Positions 21,668 through 34,084 of a stretch of DNA of 64,000 nucleotides are shown piece after piece (positions within the stretch are counted from its first letter, which is position 1; each line of letters opens with the position of its first letter). The DNA lies in the NCBI RefSeq assembly GCF_000002595.2, contig NC_057009.1:2071346-2135345 (forward strand), in the 5' to 3' direction. The translations under genes were made by a program, and so were the position numbers. Origin of the DNA: Chlamydomonas reinhardtii. Lineage: Eukaryota; Chlorophyta; Chlorophyceae; Chlamydomonadales; Chlamydomonadaceae. A model generated the notes under the pieces. The model searched no databases and had not been told where the DNA came from. It saw only the letters and a list, made by a program, of their open reading frames with translations.

Positions 21668-24600
21668 CGGAGTAGTTGCCGTCGAATAGGCGCACCAGCC
21701 CGTCGCCCTCCAGCACCAGCAGCCGCTCGGCCACGTTGTCCATGAAGGCTGTAGCAGCAAGCGCAGGAAGTGGAAGTGGAAGTGGCAGTAGCACGACGTC
21801 AGTCGTAGTTGCATAGGCGTGTGGCAGAAGGAGCAGCACCAGGAGAATCAGCGGCCATGGTGAAGATCAGCACACGTTAAGAACATGACGCCATAACCAT
21901 CCACGAGAGTCCTGGGCGCAGGTTGCAGCCGCAAACTCACCGCGGTCGTGAGAAACCTTGGGTTGGCACCGAGTGGAGCAGACCAGCCGTGGTTGTAACG
22001 CAGCAGAACACCAGTGTCAGTCAGGTGAGCAGGGTGGGGTTTAGCCGTATGCCTGCGCTTCATCCCTATGATGCTGTATAGCCCTCGGTTTGCAGGCTCA
22101 CCCCATCGCCCCATCACCCTCCTAGCTTCTTTCCATACCCGCCTCGCATTATCCGACCCCACGGCCCCCCCCGCCAAACTGACCGTGAGCAGCACGCCCC
22201 TGAACTGCTTGACCTGCTCCTCCAGCACCTCCACAGTGGACAGATCCAGGTCGTTGGTCGGCTCTGTACGCGGAAAGGGGTGGGTGGGCGGGTGAGGTCG
22301 GGTGGGCGGATCAGACCCGGGGCACACGCTCCTTCCGTCAAGCACACGCCCGGAGAGATGTTGCTGGACCCGCCACCTCCGCTCCCTCCCGGGCAACCCC
22401 ATTCCCAGCCCCTCTGCCTGTGCTCCGCTCGTTTTCGTTTAGTTTGAGCTGGCATTTACAAACCCCCACCTCGATTCCCTTCCGGGCACCCCCCCTGCAT
22501 CCGCCCCACCGTCCAGGATGAGCACGTTGGGTCGCTCCACCAGCACTGACGCCAGGTGCAGCCGCCGCCGCTCGCCGCCCGACAGCGAGGACACCTTCTG
22601 GAACTGGCGCGGCCGCAGGAAGCCAAGCTGCGCGGGGTGCGGTGGTGGGGAAGGCGGGCAGCAGGCGAGGGAAGGTGGGTGGGGAGAGGAGGTCCGGCAG
22701 GCCACGAGCACATTCAATACACACACACACGGTACGTCGGCGCTGGCTGCAACCCTGACCTCCTTTAACAGCACCCTTTACTTTGCGCCCCATCTCCCAT
22801 CGTCTATCCACTTTAACATATCCAGACTGGACCGCATCAAACCTCTATTCTCCTCTCCGCCTCTCTCACCCCCCCCCCTCCCTCCCCCCACCTCCAAGCC
22901 ACCCCACCTTCTCCAGCAGCACCTCAGGCGTGTCCATCACCTCCAGCACGCCGCCCGCCGCCGCGATCTTGGCTTTGCGGCTGTCGCTGATCTCCCGGAT
23001 GTAGTCAATGATGCGCAGGTCCTCGCGAACAGCCGGCGGCGACTGCGTCAGGTAGCCCACCACGCTGGTCTCGCCCACCTCGCGCCGCCCGGCGCTGGGC
23101 TGCCGCAGCCCGGCGATCAGGTCAAGCAGCGTGGTCTTGCCGGCGCCGTTGCGGCCTTGGTTGGGGAGAGGATTCCAGGCATGACTAGTTAGTGTCGTTT
23201 TACGACCTCTACTCCATTCTCCCTCTGTGTCAGGGTCTGGAATGACTCGCTAGTATAAGGCTCTGTTGAGCCGGCGCTTTTGGGGTCATAGTTTCCATAG
23301 TTCACGACAATTAGAACAAGGCGATGTTCAGGCGGCGCCGCGTTGCGCACAAGGGAGGAGGGCGCAGAAGGAGCGAGGCTGTCCATATAAGGTAACGCAC
23401 AAGGCTGGAGTGCAGAAGGGTGTGAAGGCAGGTTGCAGGTGCAGGGTGGATGGAAAGGAGGAGAGTTTTTGGGGTGGTAGTCCGCAGCTGGGCATGCAAG
23501 CTAAAGCGCGCTCCTGTCTACTGGTGTGCTTGAGCCTGAGCCCGCCGACTCACCTACAATGCCGAGTTTGGATCCAGGCACGAAGTCGTACGTGAAGTCC
23601 CGGATCACCTGGGAGGGGGAGGGGGATGGGAAGGGAAGGGACAGGGCGAGAAAGGGGTCATTGCGTGGTACTGCAAAGATTCGGAGCCGAGCGCGGGCAC
23701 TGACGCGATGGCAATAGCAATGCCAATAGCAAGAACGAGCAGTCGCAGTAGAAATGGCAGTAGCAATGGTAATAGCAAGATAGCACGCAGCATGTGGGGC
23801 CGTGGGGCTGTGACACATCTGAGCAGCGCGTGAGGAGCAGCAGCACGCCGGCCCACCTGCCGCTCGCTGCCGGGGATGGTGTAGCACACCTTCTCGCAGC
23901 GGATGACCTTGTTGCCTGCGCACGTGCGTCCGTACCGTGGTCGGGCATCAAGATGACAGGGTATATGTGTGTGTGTGTGTGTTGTGTGTGTGTGCGCGCG
24001 TGCGTGTGTGCCCGCCTCTTCCCAGTGCCATCATTTCTGGTCCCAACAAAACCAGCTCCCCAGAGGGGACTATAAAATCCCTTGGAAGGCGGGGCCGTTG
24101 GCCTTACCCCTGAGACATAGCGGAAAGGCAACAAGAGGCACATGCAGCAAGCCACTGCCGGCCCCGCACTCGCTGTCCTCACCTTGCCGCGCCATGGCCC
24201 CGGGCGCCGTGCCGAAGTCCACCTTCAGGTCTGCGGTGGGCACGTCCTTGGCCCGGTCACTCAGCTCGTAGAATTTCTGCGGTGTGGGGCGGCGGGAAGG
24301 CGGTTGAGGGGGGGCCAGATCCACTACCGTAGACACAGCACGAGCGCGTAATGACACAGGTACGTGTACGTCAACCCACCCCCTGTTTCCTACCCCAACC
24401 CATTCTGACGACTTTGTCCACCGCTGCCTGCTGCCCCCCGTTTTCCCCACCAGCACCAGCTCCGACCCCGCCCCCCTTGAGCCCCCCACCGCCCACCTGC
24501 TGGCGCGCCATGCTCTTGGCCTGCCGCGCCTTGGGCTGCTTGGCCATCCACTCCGCCTCGCGCCGGAACAGCGTGCGCGCGTCGGCGGCGGCGTTGGCCT

Positions 24601-27600
24601 GCGCCTTGCGCCGGAACTCACGAGCCTCCTTGAACCTACGAGGTGGGATGTGCATGTGTGTTGAACGCACGTGAGCAACATACGTACAACAAGCTTGATA
24701 TGGACAGTCTACAAGTGTAATTCACTCATTTTCTTGATTATGTTATCGCGTGTGCCTCACATGCCGTAGCTGTTGACGCCGCCGAAGTTGTGCACGTAGG
24801 CTTTGCCGCCGTCCAGCTCCAACAGCCGGTCGCACACACCCTCCATGAAGTACCTGTTGTGTTGGGGTGGGGGGTTACATTCATGATTAATTAAGACGTG
24901 CAGTACCGTTGTGTTGGGGTGGGGGGTGTGGGGTGGAACAGGCATGAGCTGAGCTTGCACGAGCTTTTCCACGGGAATGCGACAGTAGGGCAAGGCCGAT
25001 GCGCTTGTCCGCGAGACAATCCCACAGCGAACCACGGCTGCGCATCGCTCGCCCACGCCCTTCTCCTATCTCCACCAGCGCCCTCCCCTTCCGTGCTCCC
25101 ACCTGCCTGCCCCCTTCCCTCCAACACCTTCCACACACCCGCACGCACGCCCGCTCCTCCCTCCTCACCGGTCGTGTGTGACCAGCACCACCGCCAGGTC
25201 CTCCCCGCGCAGCTCGCGCTCCATCCATCGGATCATGGACACATCCATGTGGTTGGTGGGCTCTGTGTTTGTGTTGGGGGTTGGGACAGCAGAAGAATTG
25301 TGCGCGCATGTTAAGATATCAGCAGGGGCAGGGATTGCGTGTGTTTGCACTTGCAGGAGCGGGATGAGAAGGAGCGGCGCGAGCGCAATGACGGGTACTG
25401 AAGGCACGCAGTGTAGGGCTAGTGAGCGGCACACAGGAACCACGCAGAGCGCGGGAAGCACAGGCCTTCAAAGGCAGGCCCGCAGGCGTTTACATGCACG
25501 CCCTCGACAATCGACATTACGGTACTGCCCCAACCGACATTGCTGCCCCAAACCAATCCACCTGCCAGCCCCAGCAGTCCCCACTAGTTCCCAACAGTCT
25601 CCAGCAATTCCCCGCAGTCCCCCGCACCCCCGGTGCTCACCATCCAACACCAGCAGGTCGGGCTTGCCCAGCAGCGCCGCCGCCAGCGCCACACGCTTGC
25701 GCTGCCCTCCACTCAGCTGCGTGGTGTGTGGCGGGGCGAGGGGAGAAATAAAACACACACAACGTCAGCGCGATGTGGGAAATTGCCATGCGCATTGCAG
25801 CTCGCCTGCACGTGCGCCTGCCTCGTTCACCAGCCTCAAATTCCTTGACACTGCGTCTGATAACATACAACCCTGCCCCTCCCCAGCAATGATCTCTTCA
25901 ACTCCATGATCCTCTTCTTTCCGCTCCTCTCCTTAACCCTGCGTGCTTTGCTTTCTCACATTGTCCACACATGCACTGAGGTCGGTGATGCCCACCGCCT
26001 CCAATACACGCTTGGCCTCCGCGTCGATTTCCCAGGCGTTGAAGGTGTTCATCTTCTCAATCGCCACCTCCAGCTCCTGCACACATCGGGTTTGGCGTGA
26101 CGGCGAGCCTTCGCACAAGCAACAGTAGCATGCGTGTGCACCACTTTTGCATGCCACGTGCCACACGGTACATGGGCGTTGGCTTCATCTTGTGCGCGTT
26201 CCCCGCGCATGCCTCAATTGCCCAGGGCCCTCCAGAGCCCCCAACTGCTCCGGCCCGGGCCCCCCTGCCGCCTCGCCATGCGTCCGTCGGCACCTTGCCG
26301 CCCGCCTGGGCTCCCGCCTGGGCCCCCGCCTGGGCTCCCGCCTGGGCTCCCGCCTGGGCTCCCGCCCAGGCTCCCACCCACGTGCCCGCCTGCCCACCTT
26401 GGTGACTGCCCCATTGGCGGTGGCCAGCGCGTTCTGGTACTCCTGCACCGCCCGCGCCATGTCGGAGTCGCTCTGCAGCACAGCCTGCAGCACGCTCACG
26501 CCGGCCGGCAGCGGCGGCTCCTGCAGGCGGGGGGTTTGGGCAAGTTGGCGGAGTTGGCGGAGTTGAGGCAGCAGCGGCAGAGGCGCGGCGACGCGGTCGT
26601 GTGGTCGCGGAGCGCAACACAAGCGGCTACAAAGATGCAAGGTTGCGCAAACCCGCCTCTGTACCCCTCACGACCACAATTCTTACCGCCGCGCACTTCT
26701 TACCTGCGGCAGGAAGCCCACGCGCGCGCCCTTGTTGCGGCTGATGCTGCCGGCGTCAAAGTCGTCCAGGCCAGCCAGGACCTACACAGTGAGAGTGAGA
26801 ATGGGCACAAGTGTTATGCAAGGGTTCGCATTGCGCGTTGGGCGTCAGGTGCTTCAGCGAGAGCCGAAACAGGATTCCCAGCACAGTGAATATACTCCAT
26901 TTGCACTGTTGCTCGCCCTTACAGTACAGTACCTTGAGGAGTGTGGATTTGCCGCTCCCGTTTGGGCCCACCACTGCCAGCTTGTCACCCGCTCTGTGGT
27001 GAGAAAGCAGGGGGCACGGCAACGGTGACAGGCGGTCTGGACAGCCGTTGCGGCGCTGTTTTGCCATATCAGCATACACATGTCCCCGCATCAAGACTGC
27101 ACCGCAATGTTGCAGCCGCCAGCAAGCGCTGAGGGCGATTAGGGTAGCGCCGCCACTAGCGAGCGTCCCTCCCCATCATCGCTGCTGCTGTCTGCTGCTG
27201 CCTCATCGCCAGCTGCCTATTGCTGGCCCTTCATATCTTAGACAGAAGCCTCATGCTGCCTCTAGGTCCTTTCCCACGCCCGCTCGCCAGCTCCCCCACT
27301 CCCCATGTTGCCCCCTCACTCCTCTTTCCCCAAGCAGTAACCCTGCTCACACTACGCTGAAAGTGAGCCCCTGGAACAATTGTTTTTCGCCGTCGTGGCT
27401 CTTGCCCAGTGTGTCTGCAATGAGCAGCACCTCGCCACGCTTGGTGGCCACGGCAGTCGCTATGTGCAGCGGCTGCGGGGTGCGGCCTGCGTGTGCGTTG
27501 TGTAGGGGAGGGTTGAGGGCTCGGGAGGAATGATGGATGCGGTGCGTGTATGACAGCAGAGCGTGTGCGAAGCACGTGTGTCTTCATGCAATGCAGCTGA

Positions 27601-27847
27601 GGAACATTCAAATGCATGCGCCAGCTTCGGGACTCACGCGCAAGGGGGAATACGTGGGTGGGGCCTCGTATTCACGCGGGAGCGCGGCGAACCCCACCCA
27701 CAACCACAACCCGCCCCGCACGGCCCCGCGGTGGCCGCCCTCCCCCCCTGTGACACGCCCACCTGAATTCGCCGGCTTCGGCGCTCCTGAAAACGGTTTG
27801 GGCTGTCCATGTCTCCGCAGCGCGGACGAGAAAGCCTGGCGCTGCAT
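20411..27847 (-). CDS. ABC-F family ATPase (EttA/Uup/GCN20 type), 21 exons, 741 aa
   Basis: Exons in transcription order: 27847-27763, 27486-27351, 26993-26933, 26781-26704, 26520-26398, 26076-25960, 25716-25641, 25262-25169, 24853-24761, 24635-24497, 24276-24183, 23915-23857, 23608-23554, 23155-22908, 22627-22510, 22263-22184, 21956-21941, 21748-21666, 21448-21173, 20919-20863, 20548-20411. Total length is 2226 bases and phases close throughout. There are two soluble nucleotide-binding domains: Walker A GPNGSGKST (~83) and GRNGAGKTT (~404); signatures LSGGQ (~201) and LSGGE (~501); Walker B with EPTNHMD and EPTNDLD; His loops THDR and SHDR. There are no membrane segments, so it is a translation-type ABC-F, acting on the ribosome rather than a transporter. 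The basic N-terminus (MQRQAFSSALRRHGQPKPFS) could be an organelle transit peptide. The C-terminus has a Lys/Ala/Gly-rich linker and a Uup-like coiled coil (KLTKEIDDLSAKRDKLNDK). The His loop of domain 2 is carried by a 16-base exon. Confidence 0.9.
21591..21665. repeat. (CA)n tract, ~37 units, at an ABC-F splice donor
   Basis: On the sense (minus) strand the intron begins directly as (GT)n, so the donor after the exon ending at 21666 is embedded in the microsatellite. Slippage here would change intron length but not the donor dinucleotide. Confidence 0.9.
21941..21956 (-). other. 16-nt microexon of ABC-F gene
   Basis: The sense strand reads GTTTCTCACGACCGCG between an AAG acceptor and a GTGAGT donor. 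It supplies V-S-H-D-R plus the first base of Ala, exactly the His-loop needed between LLT (exon ending 22184) and FMDNVAE (exon from 21748). Phase 0 in and phase 1 out fits both neighbours. Confidence 0.85.
22411..22467 (-). repeat. Intron-resident dispersed repeat, copy in ABC-F intron
   Basis: Read on the minus strand, the sense of the ABC-F gene, this carries TTTGTAAATGCCAGCTC and then GAGCGGAGCACAGGCAGAGG. The second part matches the tail of the copy at 1262-1325 with a single difference. It lies about 45 bases after the donor of the intron between exons 22627-22510 and 22263-22184. Same sense orientation and same 5'-intron placement in an unrelated gene. Confidence 0.7.
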
Positions 27848-28375
27848 TTCTCTAGCCTCGTGGTTTAGGACGCACTATGTCCAGTGCTCTAATCAAATGA
27901 AGTATAACACGACATAGTTACAGTATTTGCGCCTCCAATTGCGTATACAGTCAATGTCCATGGGCCATCGCCTTTGCAATCCCTCTGGACGGGTCTCTCT
28001 GGTCTATACAGCGTTCATACAGCGCGCTTGCAACTCATCTGGCTAACAAATTACTTATTGCTGTTAAACAGTGCGACGTGCCGTGGTCGGTCGCTGCATA
28101 TTGAGGCTCGTTGACACCCCAGGCGCTCGCTGAAACATATGAGTTTGCAAATCTTGATTGTAATTGCATACACGGACGAGTAGAATGCTGTAGAGGATGT
28201 CCGGGAGACTCGGGGTCTCTATGCTCCACAGTTCGCCGTATGACGACTACAAGGGCACGAGCTATACGCTGGTAGGTATTTCGTTGTAGCCCCTGCGGCT
28301 GGCGCTGGTAGCGACCTGGTCGTTGCATGCAAACATTGAACACCACCCGAGCAAGCCATATAGCATCCAACTCGG
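27848..28375. promoter_or_regulatory. Divergent ABC-F / USP intergenic region
   Basis: About 530 bases separate the ABC-F start (27847, minus) from the proposed USP start (28376, plus). Must hold both promoters. I see no clear TATA box or repeat. Confidence 0.45.
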
Positions 28376-31300
28376 ATGCCTGCTGTCGCTGTGCAGCGTC
28401 CACCGTCCGCTGGACGACGTCCACCCTCGGCGCGGGCGCTGCTTCCTGAATTTCCTCAGAAGAGGTGCGGGGACTCGAAGCGCAGTGCACTTCAAGCTAG
28501 AAACAGCGGATTGCCACGCTTACATACACTACCTGTCTCGTTTTGGTGCGACTGCAGGGATGACGGGGGCTACAGGCCAGGCGCGTTCGCTGCCACGCTA
28601 GGCTACACCTCATCCTATGGGTAAGACTTGCCGGACCGCCCCGGTCGCGTCACGCACAGGGGAAGAACCAAGTGCTGGGCTGGAGAGCGCATTCGGGAGG
28701 ATGAGATGGGCCACATGGGGACACCGGGATTGTGTGGGAGCCCAGGTTACAGCCTCAGGAGGGTCCTTGACAGGACTGACTGACGCCGCACACGTGCCAC
28801 GAACCCTCCCCGCCAACTCTCTCACTTTCCTCCCCTGCATGTCCAGGTCCAATGCCACCGCCGGCTTTCCCAGCAGCGGCTACGGCGCCGCCGGGTACGG
28901 CGCCGCCGGCTCCACAACCATACCAGCCTCAGCAGCACGGTCCACTTCGGTGCCGCGCCCTAGCAGCCGCACCTCAGGCGCCGTACCTGCAGCTGGCATG
29001 CACCTGTACACGCAGCCCGCAGCCGGCTACTCCACCACATCGGTCAGCGCCGCCGCGGCAGCTGCAGCGGCACACATGGGCATGCGGACGCACGGGGTCG
29101 GGGCGGGCGCGGGAGGCGCGGGCGGCGTGCGTTCGGCGGTAATGCCGGGCAGTATCCTGGACTCGTTGAGAACGCCGTCAGTGGTGCCATCAGCGGCGGC
29201 CGCGGCGGGGGGCTCGATCGCGTCGCTGGCGCTGGCACAGCGTGTAAACAGCAGCAGCGGTCTGGACTACGGGTCCCTGAAGGCGGGCGGCGCGTCGTCG
29301 TCGGCTGTCAGGTGAGGGGGGGGGCGCGCGGAGGCGGAGCCGCAGAGTTGTTCAGCGCGGGGTGGGGGAGAGCGGCAGGAGGGTTGCGATACGACGGGTG
29401 GAGGTTTGGGCACGAGGTTTGGGGTTGCAGTAGGGCTGCGGTGCCTGTACTCTTCAGAAGCCGCATAGGACGACTAACGCACCTGGCATGGCGGGTGGAT
29501 CTGTCTCAGAGCACGATGGCGCGCGTAACGCACTGTGTGTCATCGCGCGCAGGCTGAAGCGGCAACCAGCAGGCACTGGCGATGGCGGCGCAGGGGCCAC
29601 AGGGGCCACGGCGGCGCACGCCTCGCACTACCAACAGCAGTACACGCTGCACACGCAGCCACAGGCGCAGCCTCAGACGCAGCACCCATACACCTACATG
29701 CACACGCCGCCGGACGCGCTGCGTGCCATCTACGTGTCGGGTCCGGCGGCGGGGTCCGGAGGGACCAGTGGCGCTGGATCCCTGGCCCGGCGGCCCTCCA
29801 TGGACCGCTCTGGCATCCCGCGTGCCGGCAGCTTCACTTCGGGCTCCGCGGCCGCGGCGGCGGCGGCAGCCGCCGCTTCAGCCGCGTCAGCGAACTCTAT
29901 GGGGCTGGGTGCGTCCGCGCCGCCGCTGCCGTCGGGGGCGGGAGGTGGCGGCGGCGGCACGGTGTATGCGTCACAGTACGCGTCGCAGTACGGCAGTCAA
30001 GCCAGCACCGTGTTCATTCCCTCAAGCGCACAGTACCAGCAGCACTACCACATGTCCACAGCACCAGGCGCGTCCGGCGCCGGCGCCGCAGCAGCAACTT
30101 CTGCAGGCGTGTTCCATACCTCTGGGACTGCCTCGGCGGCCCAGCACCACCACCAGTCGGCGGCGCCGCCGCTGCCGCTTCCTGCGTCGCCCGTGGGCGC
30201 CGCGACGGCTGCCGCTGTCGCCGCCTATTCGTCTTACTCGCCGGCGGCGGCCACGTCGCACCATCCGCACCATGCAGCGGTTTCTGCCCGCGACCGGGAT
30301 CGGGACGGTGGCGGTGGCGGCGGAGGGTTACACGGCAGTGCGCCGTCGTCTGGAATGCACTCGGGACCGCTGGTGTCAAGCACCTCGGGTGCGGCCGCGG
30401 CAGTGGGGCAAGGAGTGACCGCGGGGTCTATGGCTGCGGAGCTGCTCTCGAGCGGTCGGGTGCTGCAGCGAAACGGCAGTTCCGTCAGCTCGCGTGGCTC
30501 GGCCGCCGGCACGGCGCAGCAGCAGCAGCAGCAACAGCAGCTTGCGTCCAGCGGGGGCGCGAGCGGCCGGCTGCGGGCGCTGGGGACGGTGAATGCGGCC
30601 GCGACGGGTGGTATGGCGGCCGGCGTTAGCTCTGAGGAGGTGGCGGCAAATCGTTGGTCGGGGTCGGGGTCGGGGGCGGCGGGTGTGCCGGCCTCGGGCG
30701 TGCTCTCAGGGTCGCTCACCACCCCGCGCATGAACAGCCCTCGCATGACTGGGACGGCGGGCATCAGCACGTTGCTGTCCTCACCCAAGGGCTCGACGCC
30801 GCTGTTGCCTTCCTCGGCACGTGCGCCGTCGCCGTCGGCGGCGCGGGCCATGGCGTCCGGGGCGGGGCCGGCGCGGAATGGGGCCTCCGGTGGGGAGCAG
30901 CCGCATGCGCACTCCCGGCACGCACATGCCAGCGGAGGCCACGGCACAGGCGCAGTGCTGGACGGCGACGGCAACAGCTACAGCAGCACCGCCAGCGGCG
31001 CCAGCAGCAACAGCAGCAGCGGCAGCGGGGGCCCCGGGGGCGGCAGCGGCAGCGGCAGTAGCAAGTCCTCCAGCATGGCTGTAGCAGGCGGCACGGCGCA
31101 CGCGTCCAGCGCCTCCACCAGCCGCACCACCAGCACCACCTCTCAACGCAGCCTGGCTGCGGAACCGGCGCACGTCCACGCACATGCGCATGCTGCCCCG
31201 CACCCTCACAGCGGCCACGCGCACAGCCGGCACGCGCCCGCCGCCCATCATGGCCGCTCCATCCACGCCAGTGCCAGCGACGCAGGCACCACCCCGGCCT

Positions 31301-32282
31301 CGCCCTCCTCTGCGGCCACCACCCCTACCGCAGCCGCCACCAGCGCCAGTGCCAGCATCTCCTCCTCCTCTTCATCCTCACATCAAAAACAGCAGCAGCA
31401 ACAACAAGAGCAACCGCAGTCGTGTGCGCCGGTGTGCGGCCCGCTGCCGGACCTGCCCGTGATCGTGCCGGGGCGCGACACGCCGCCGGGCCGCGGTTGC
31501 GTGGGCCTGTCCAACCTGGGCAACACCTGCTTCATGAACTCCATCCTGCAGTCGCTCAATGCGGTGCCGGAGCTGGCGGCGGCGTTCTACCACCCGCCCG
31601 AGCGCATCTGGTACGCACTGTTTGTAGGCTTGGGCGGGGGCGGGGGCGTGGATGCCGTTGTACGGTTGTTGGGCTGCCAGGCAACCACGCCGTGGTGTGG
31701 CGCGTGCTGTAGCTGTAGTGCGTGTGACAAGCGCTCGGGCCCACGCGGCCATGCCCCTGCACTCCAGCCTCGCGCCGCCATCCCTTCTTCCCCTTCCCAC
31801 CACTGCACACACGGCGCACCCGCTACCCTCCTTACTAGCATGCCCATGCGCCTCCCCGCACGTCCTCCCCATCCTCTGACTCCCCCAGGTCCTCCAAGGC
31901 GGTGGTGGCGCCCGCCTACAGCGGCCTAGTGCGGGACATGATCTCCGGCTCGCTGGGCAGCGTGGTCAACCCCTCGGGCTTCTTGAGGAAGGTGCGTGAC
32001 TGCCTATCTGCCCCCGCCCCTGCACTGCCCGCGTCCCCACGGTGCCCACAGCCTGCAAGCTGCCTCGCACGCCGTGTGCAGCCGCACGTGTACGGCTCCT
32101 CGCTGACGTACCGCGCGTCGTGCCCCGTGTGCCGTACCCTGCCGGGCTGTACGTCACTGTACGTGTGTGCTGCCCCCGCCCCCTTCTGTCACAGGTGTCG
32201 AAGCAGGACTCGCGCTGGGGCGACGGTCGGCAGCAGGACAGTCAGGAGTTCCTCAACAGCCTGCTGGAGGCGTTGCAGGTAC

Positions 32283-32323
<41 letters not shown>

Positions 32324-34084
32324 TGTGTAGAGTGGAGGGGAGGCAGGTGCAGCAGGCAGGGAGGAGCGGGCTGGGCAGCCTGGGCGCATGGGATACATGT
32401 GCAGAGGAGTGAGGGACTGGGGCCGTGTCGCCGGCAGGAGTTGCTGGTTTTGGCCATACCCAATGGCCCTCCTCCCGCTCACGCGCTGTACCCGCCGTAC
32501 CTTGTGCTCCCCCTCTTCCCCTCACCTCTGCATCCCCCACACAACCCCACCTCACCACGCGCCTGCCGTACCACTGCACCCGGCTACACCTTCACTTATT
32601 TCTTGACCATGAATGTACCCCCCCCCCCCACACACACACACACATACACACTCCCACACCCTCCTCCCACGCAGTCCGAGTGCAACCGCATCACCTCCAA
32701 GCCCGTGTACAAGGAGCTCCAGGGCAAGGGCAGCGAGGAGGTGCAGGCGGCGGAGGCGTACGTCTACGCGCGCACCTGGAACGACTCCATCGTGGACGAC
32801 ACCTTTGGCGGCCTCACGCAGTCCACCCTGCAGTGCCTGGCCTGCAAGCGCACCAGCCACACCTTTGAGCCCTTCCTGGGCCTGGCGGTGCCCATCCCGC
32901 AGGCCGCCGGGGCAGGTGCGTGCGGGGCTGCGTGCGTGTGCGTGTGCGTGAGTGACTGGCCGCGCATGCGTGTGCGCGTGCGTGCGTGCGTGTGTGGGCA
33001 TGCAAACGCGGGCTTGGGGCCAGAGCGCCGCTGGCAGCGGGCTGCGTAGGGACGTGGCTTCATTCTGCTTTCAGTTTTCCGCAGTACAACCTCACGTGCG
33101 TTAACATCACACCTCCGCCCGCTGGCGTGTCCACTCGCGCAGACGGCTGTGTGTCAGTGGCGGACTGCCTGAGCGCCTTCACCGAGTGCGAACAGCTGGA
33201 GGGTGAGGACAGCTACAAGTGCGAGGCGTGCAAGCGCTGCCAGCCGCACGCCAAGCGCATGCAGATCTTCCGCCCGCCGCGCGTGCTCGTGCTCACGCTC
33301 AAGCGCTTCGCGCAGCGTGGTGGCGGGCACGGCACGCCGGGCGGCTACGGCGGGTTTTTTTCGCGCCTCCGAGGCGGCGGCACAAGCAAGAACAACACAG
33401 CGGTGGCGCTGGGGCCGGAGCCGCTGGACCTGACGCCGTTCTGCAACCCGCTGGGTTTGCGGGGGCTGTGCGTAGCAAATGGCGGTGGCGGGCGCGGTGG
33501 CGGCAGCGGGCGCGGCGGCAGTCCTGTAGCGCCGCAATACCAGGTGCGTCTGGGCATGGGCTTGTGCGGATGTGCTTGCCTAGGTCGCCGTCGTTGGTTA
33601 CCGGTACCGTTCGGCATGACTCCTAACTTGAACGCACACACGCCGAATGGACGTTTGTGCTCTGCTTGCCTGCCTGCCGACCCCGCAGTTGATTGCGGTG
33701 AGCCACCACAGCGGCAGTTTGGAGGGGGGCCACTACACCGCACAGGCCCGCAGCTGCCTTGGTGAGTTCGCATTCGCCATATATTTGATGTCGCAATTGT
33801 TCCAGCCTGGTAGCGCGCACACACAGTACCGTATGTACGTCTTGAGTCACCCCGTACTCGCGACCAGTACGCTGAATGCACATGTCTGACCTCCAAACCC
33901 TCGCTCGTGGTGTTGTTGCCCCGCCCCGCCTTCGTTGCCCACTACAGACGGGCAGTGGTACAACTTCAACGACAGCCATGTGCGGCAGGAGGCCGGGCGG
34001 CCCGGCGGCGCCAGCAGCAGCGCATACGTCCTGTTCTATAGGATGGCCACGTTACCGCCGCCCTCGCAGCATAGTAGCTTGTAG
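28376..34084 (+). CDS. Ubiquitin-specific protease (peptidase C19) with long low-complexity N-terminus
   Basis: Exons: 28376-28620 (start uncertain), 28847-29311, 29553-31610, 31889-31991, 32195-32278, 32675-32915, 33143-33543, 33689-33761, 33948-34084; 3807 bases, in phase. About 880 residues rich in Ala, Ser, Gly, His and Gln precede the catalytic domain. Cys box: GLSNLGNTCFMNS (~888). A QQDSQEFLNSLLEAL segment follows. A zinc ribbon is formed by CLACKRTSHTF and YKCEACKRC. Also present are RPPRVLVLTLKRF, the His box VSHHSGSLEGGHYTA and the end WYNFNDSHVRQ...AYVLFYR. Catalytic Cys, His and Asp/Asn are all present, so it should be an active deubiquitinase of the USP2/USP8-like layout. The N-terminus probably sets partners or location. 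The 5' end may include another exon: an alternative acceptor precedes GATGACGGGGGC near 28558. TGTAA at 34413-34417 would give a 330-base 3' UTR. Confidence 0.88.
32287..32645. repeat. (GT)n and (CA)n at opposite ends of one USP intron
   Basis: The intron 32279-32674 has a GT tract at 32287-32321, eight bases after the donor, and a CA tract at 32630-32645, about 30 bases before the acceptor. The two are complementary on the transcript and could pair across the intron. Confidence 0.85.
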
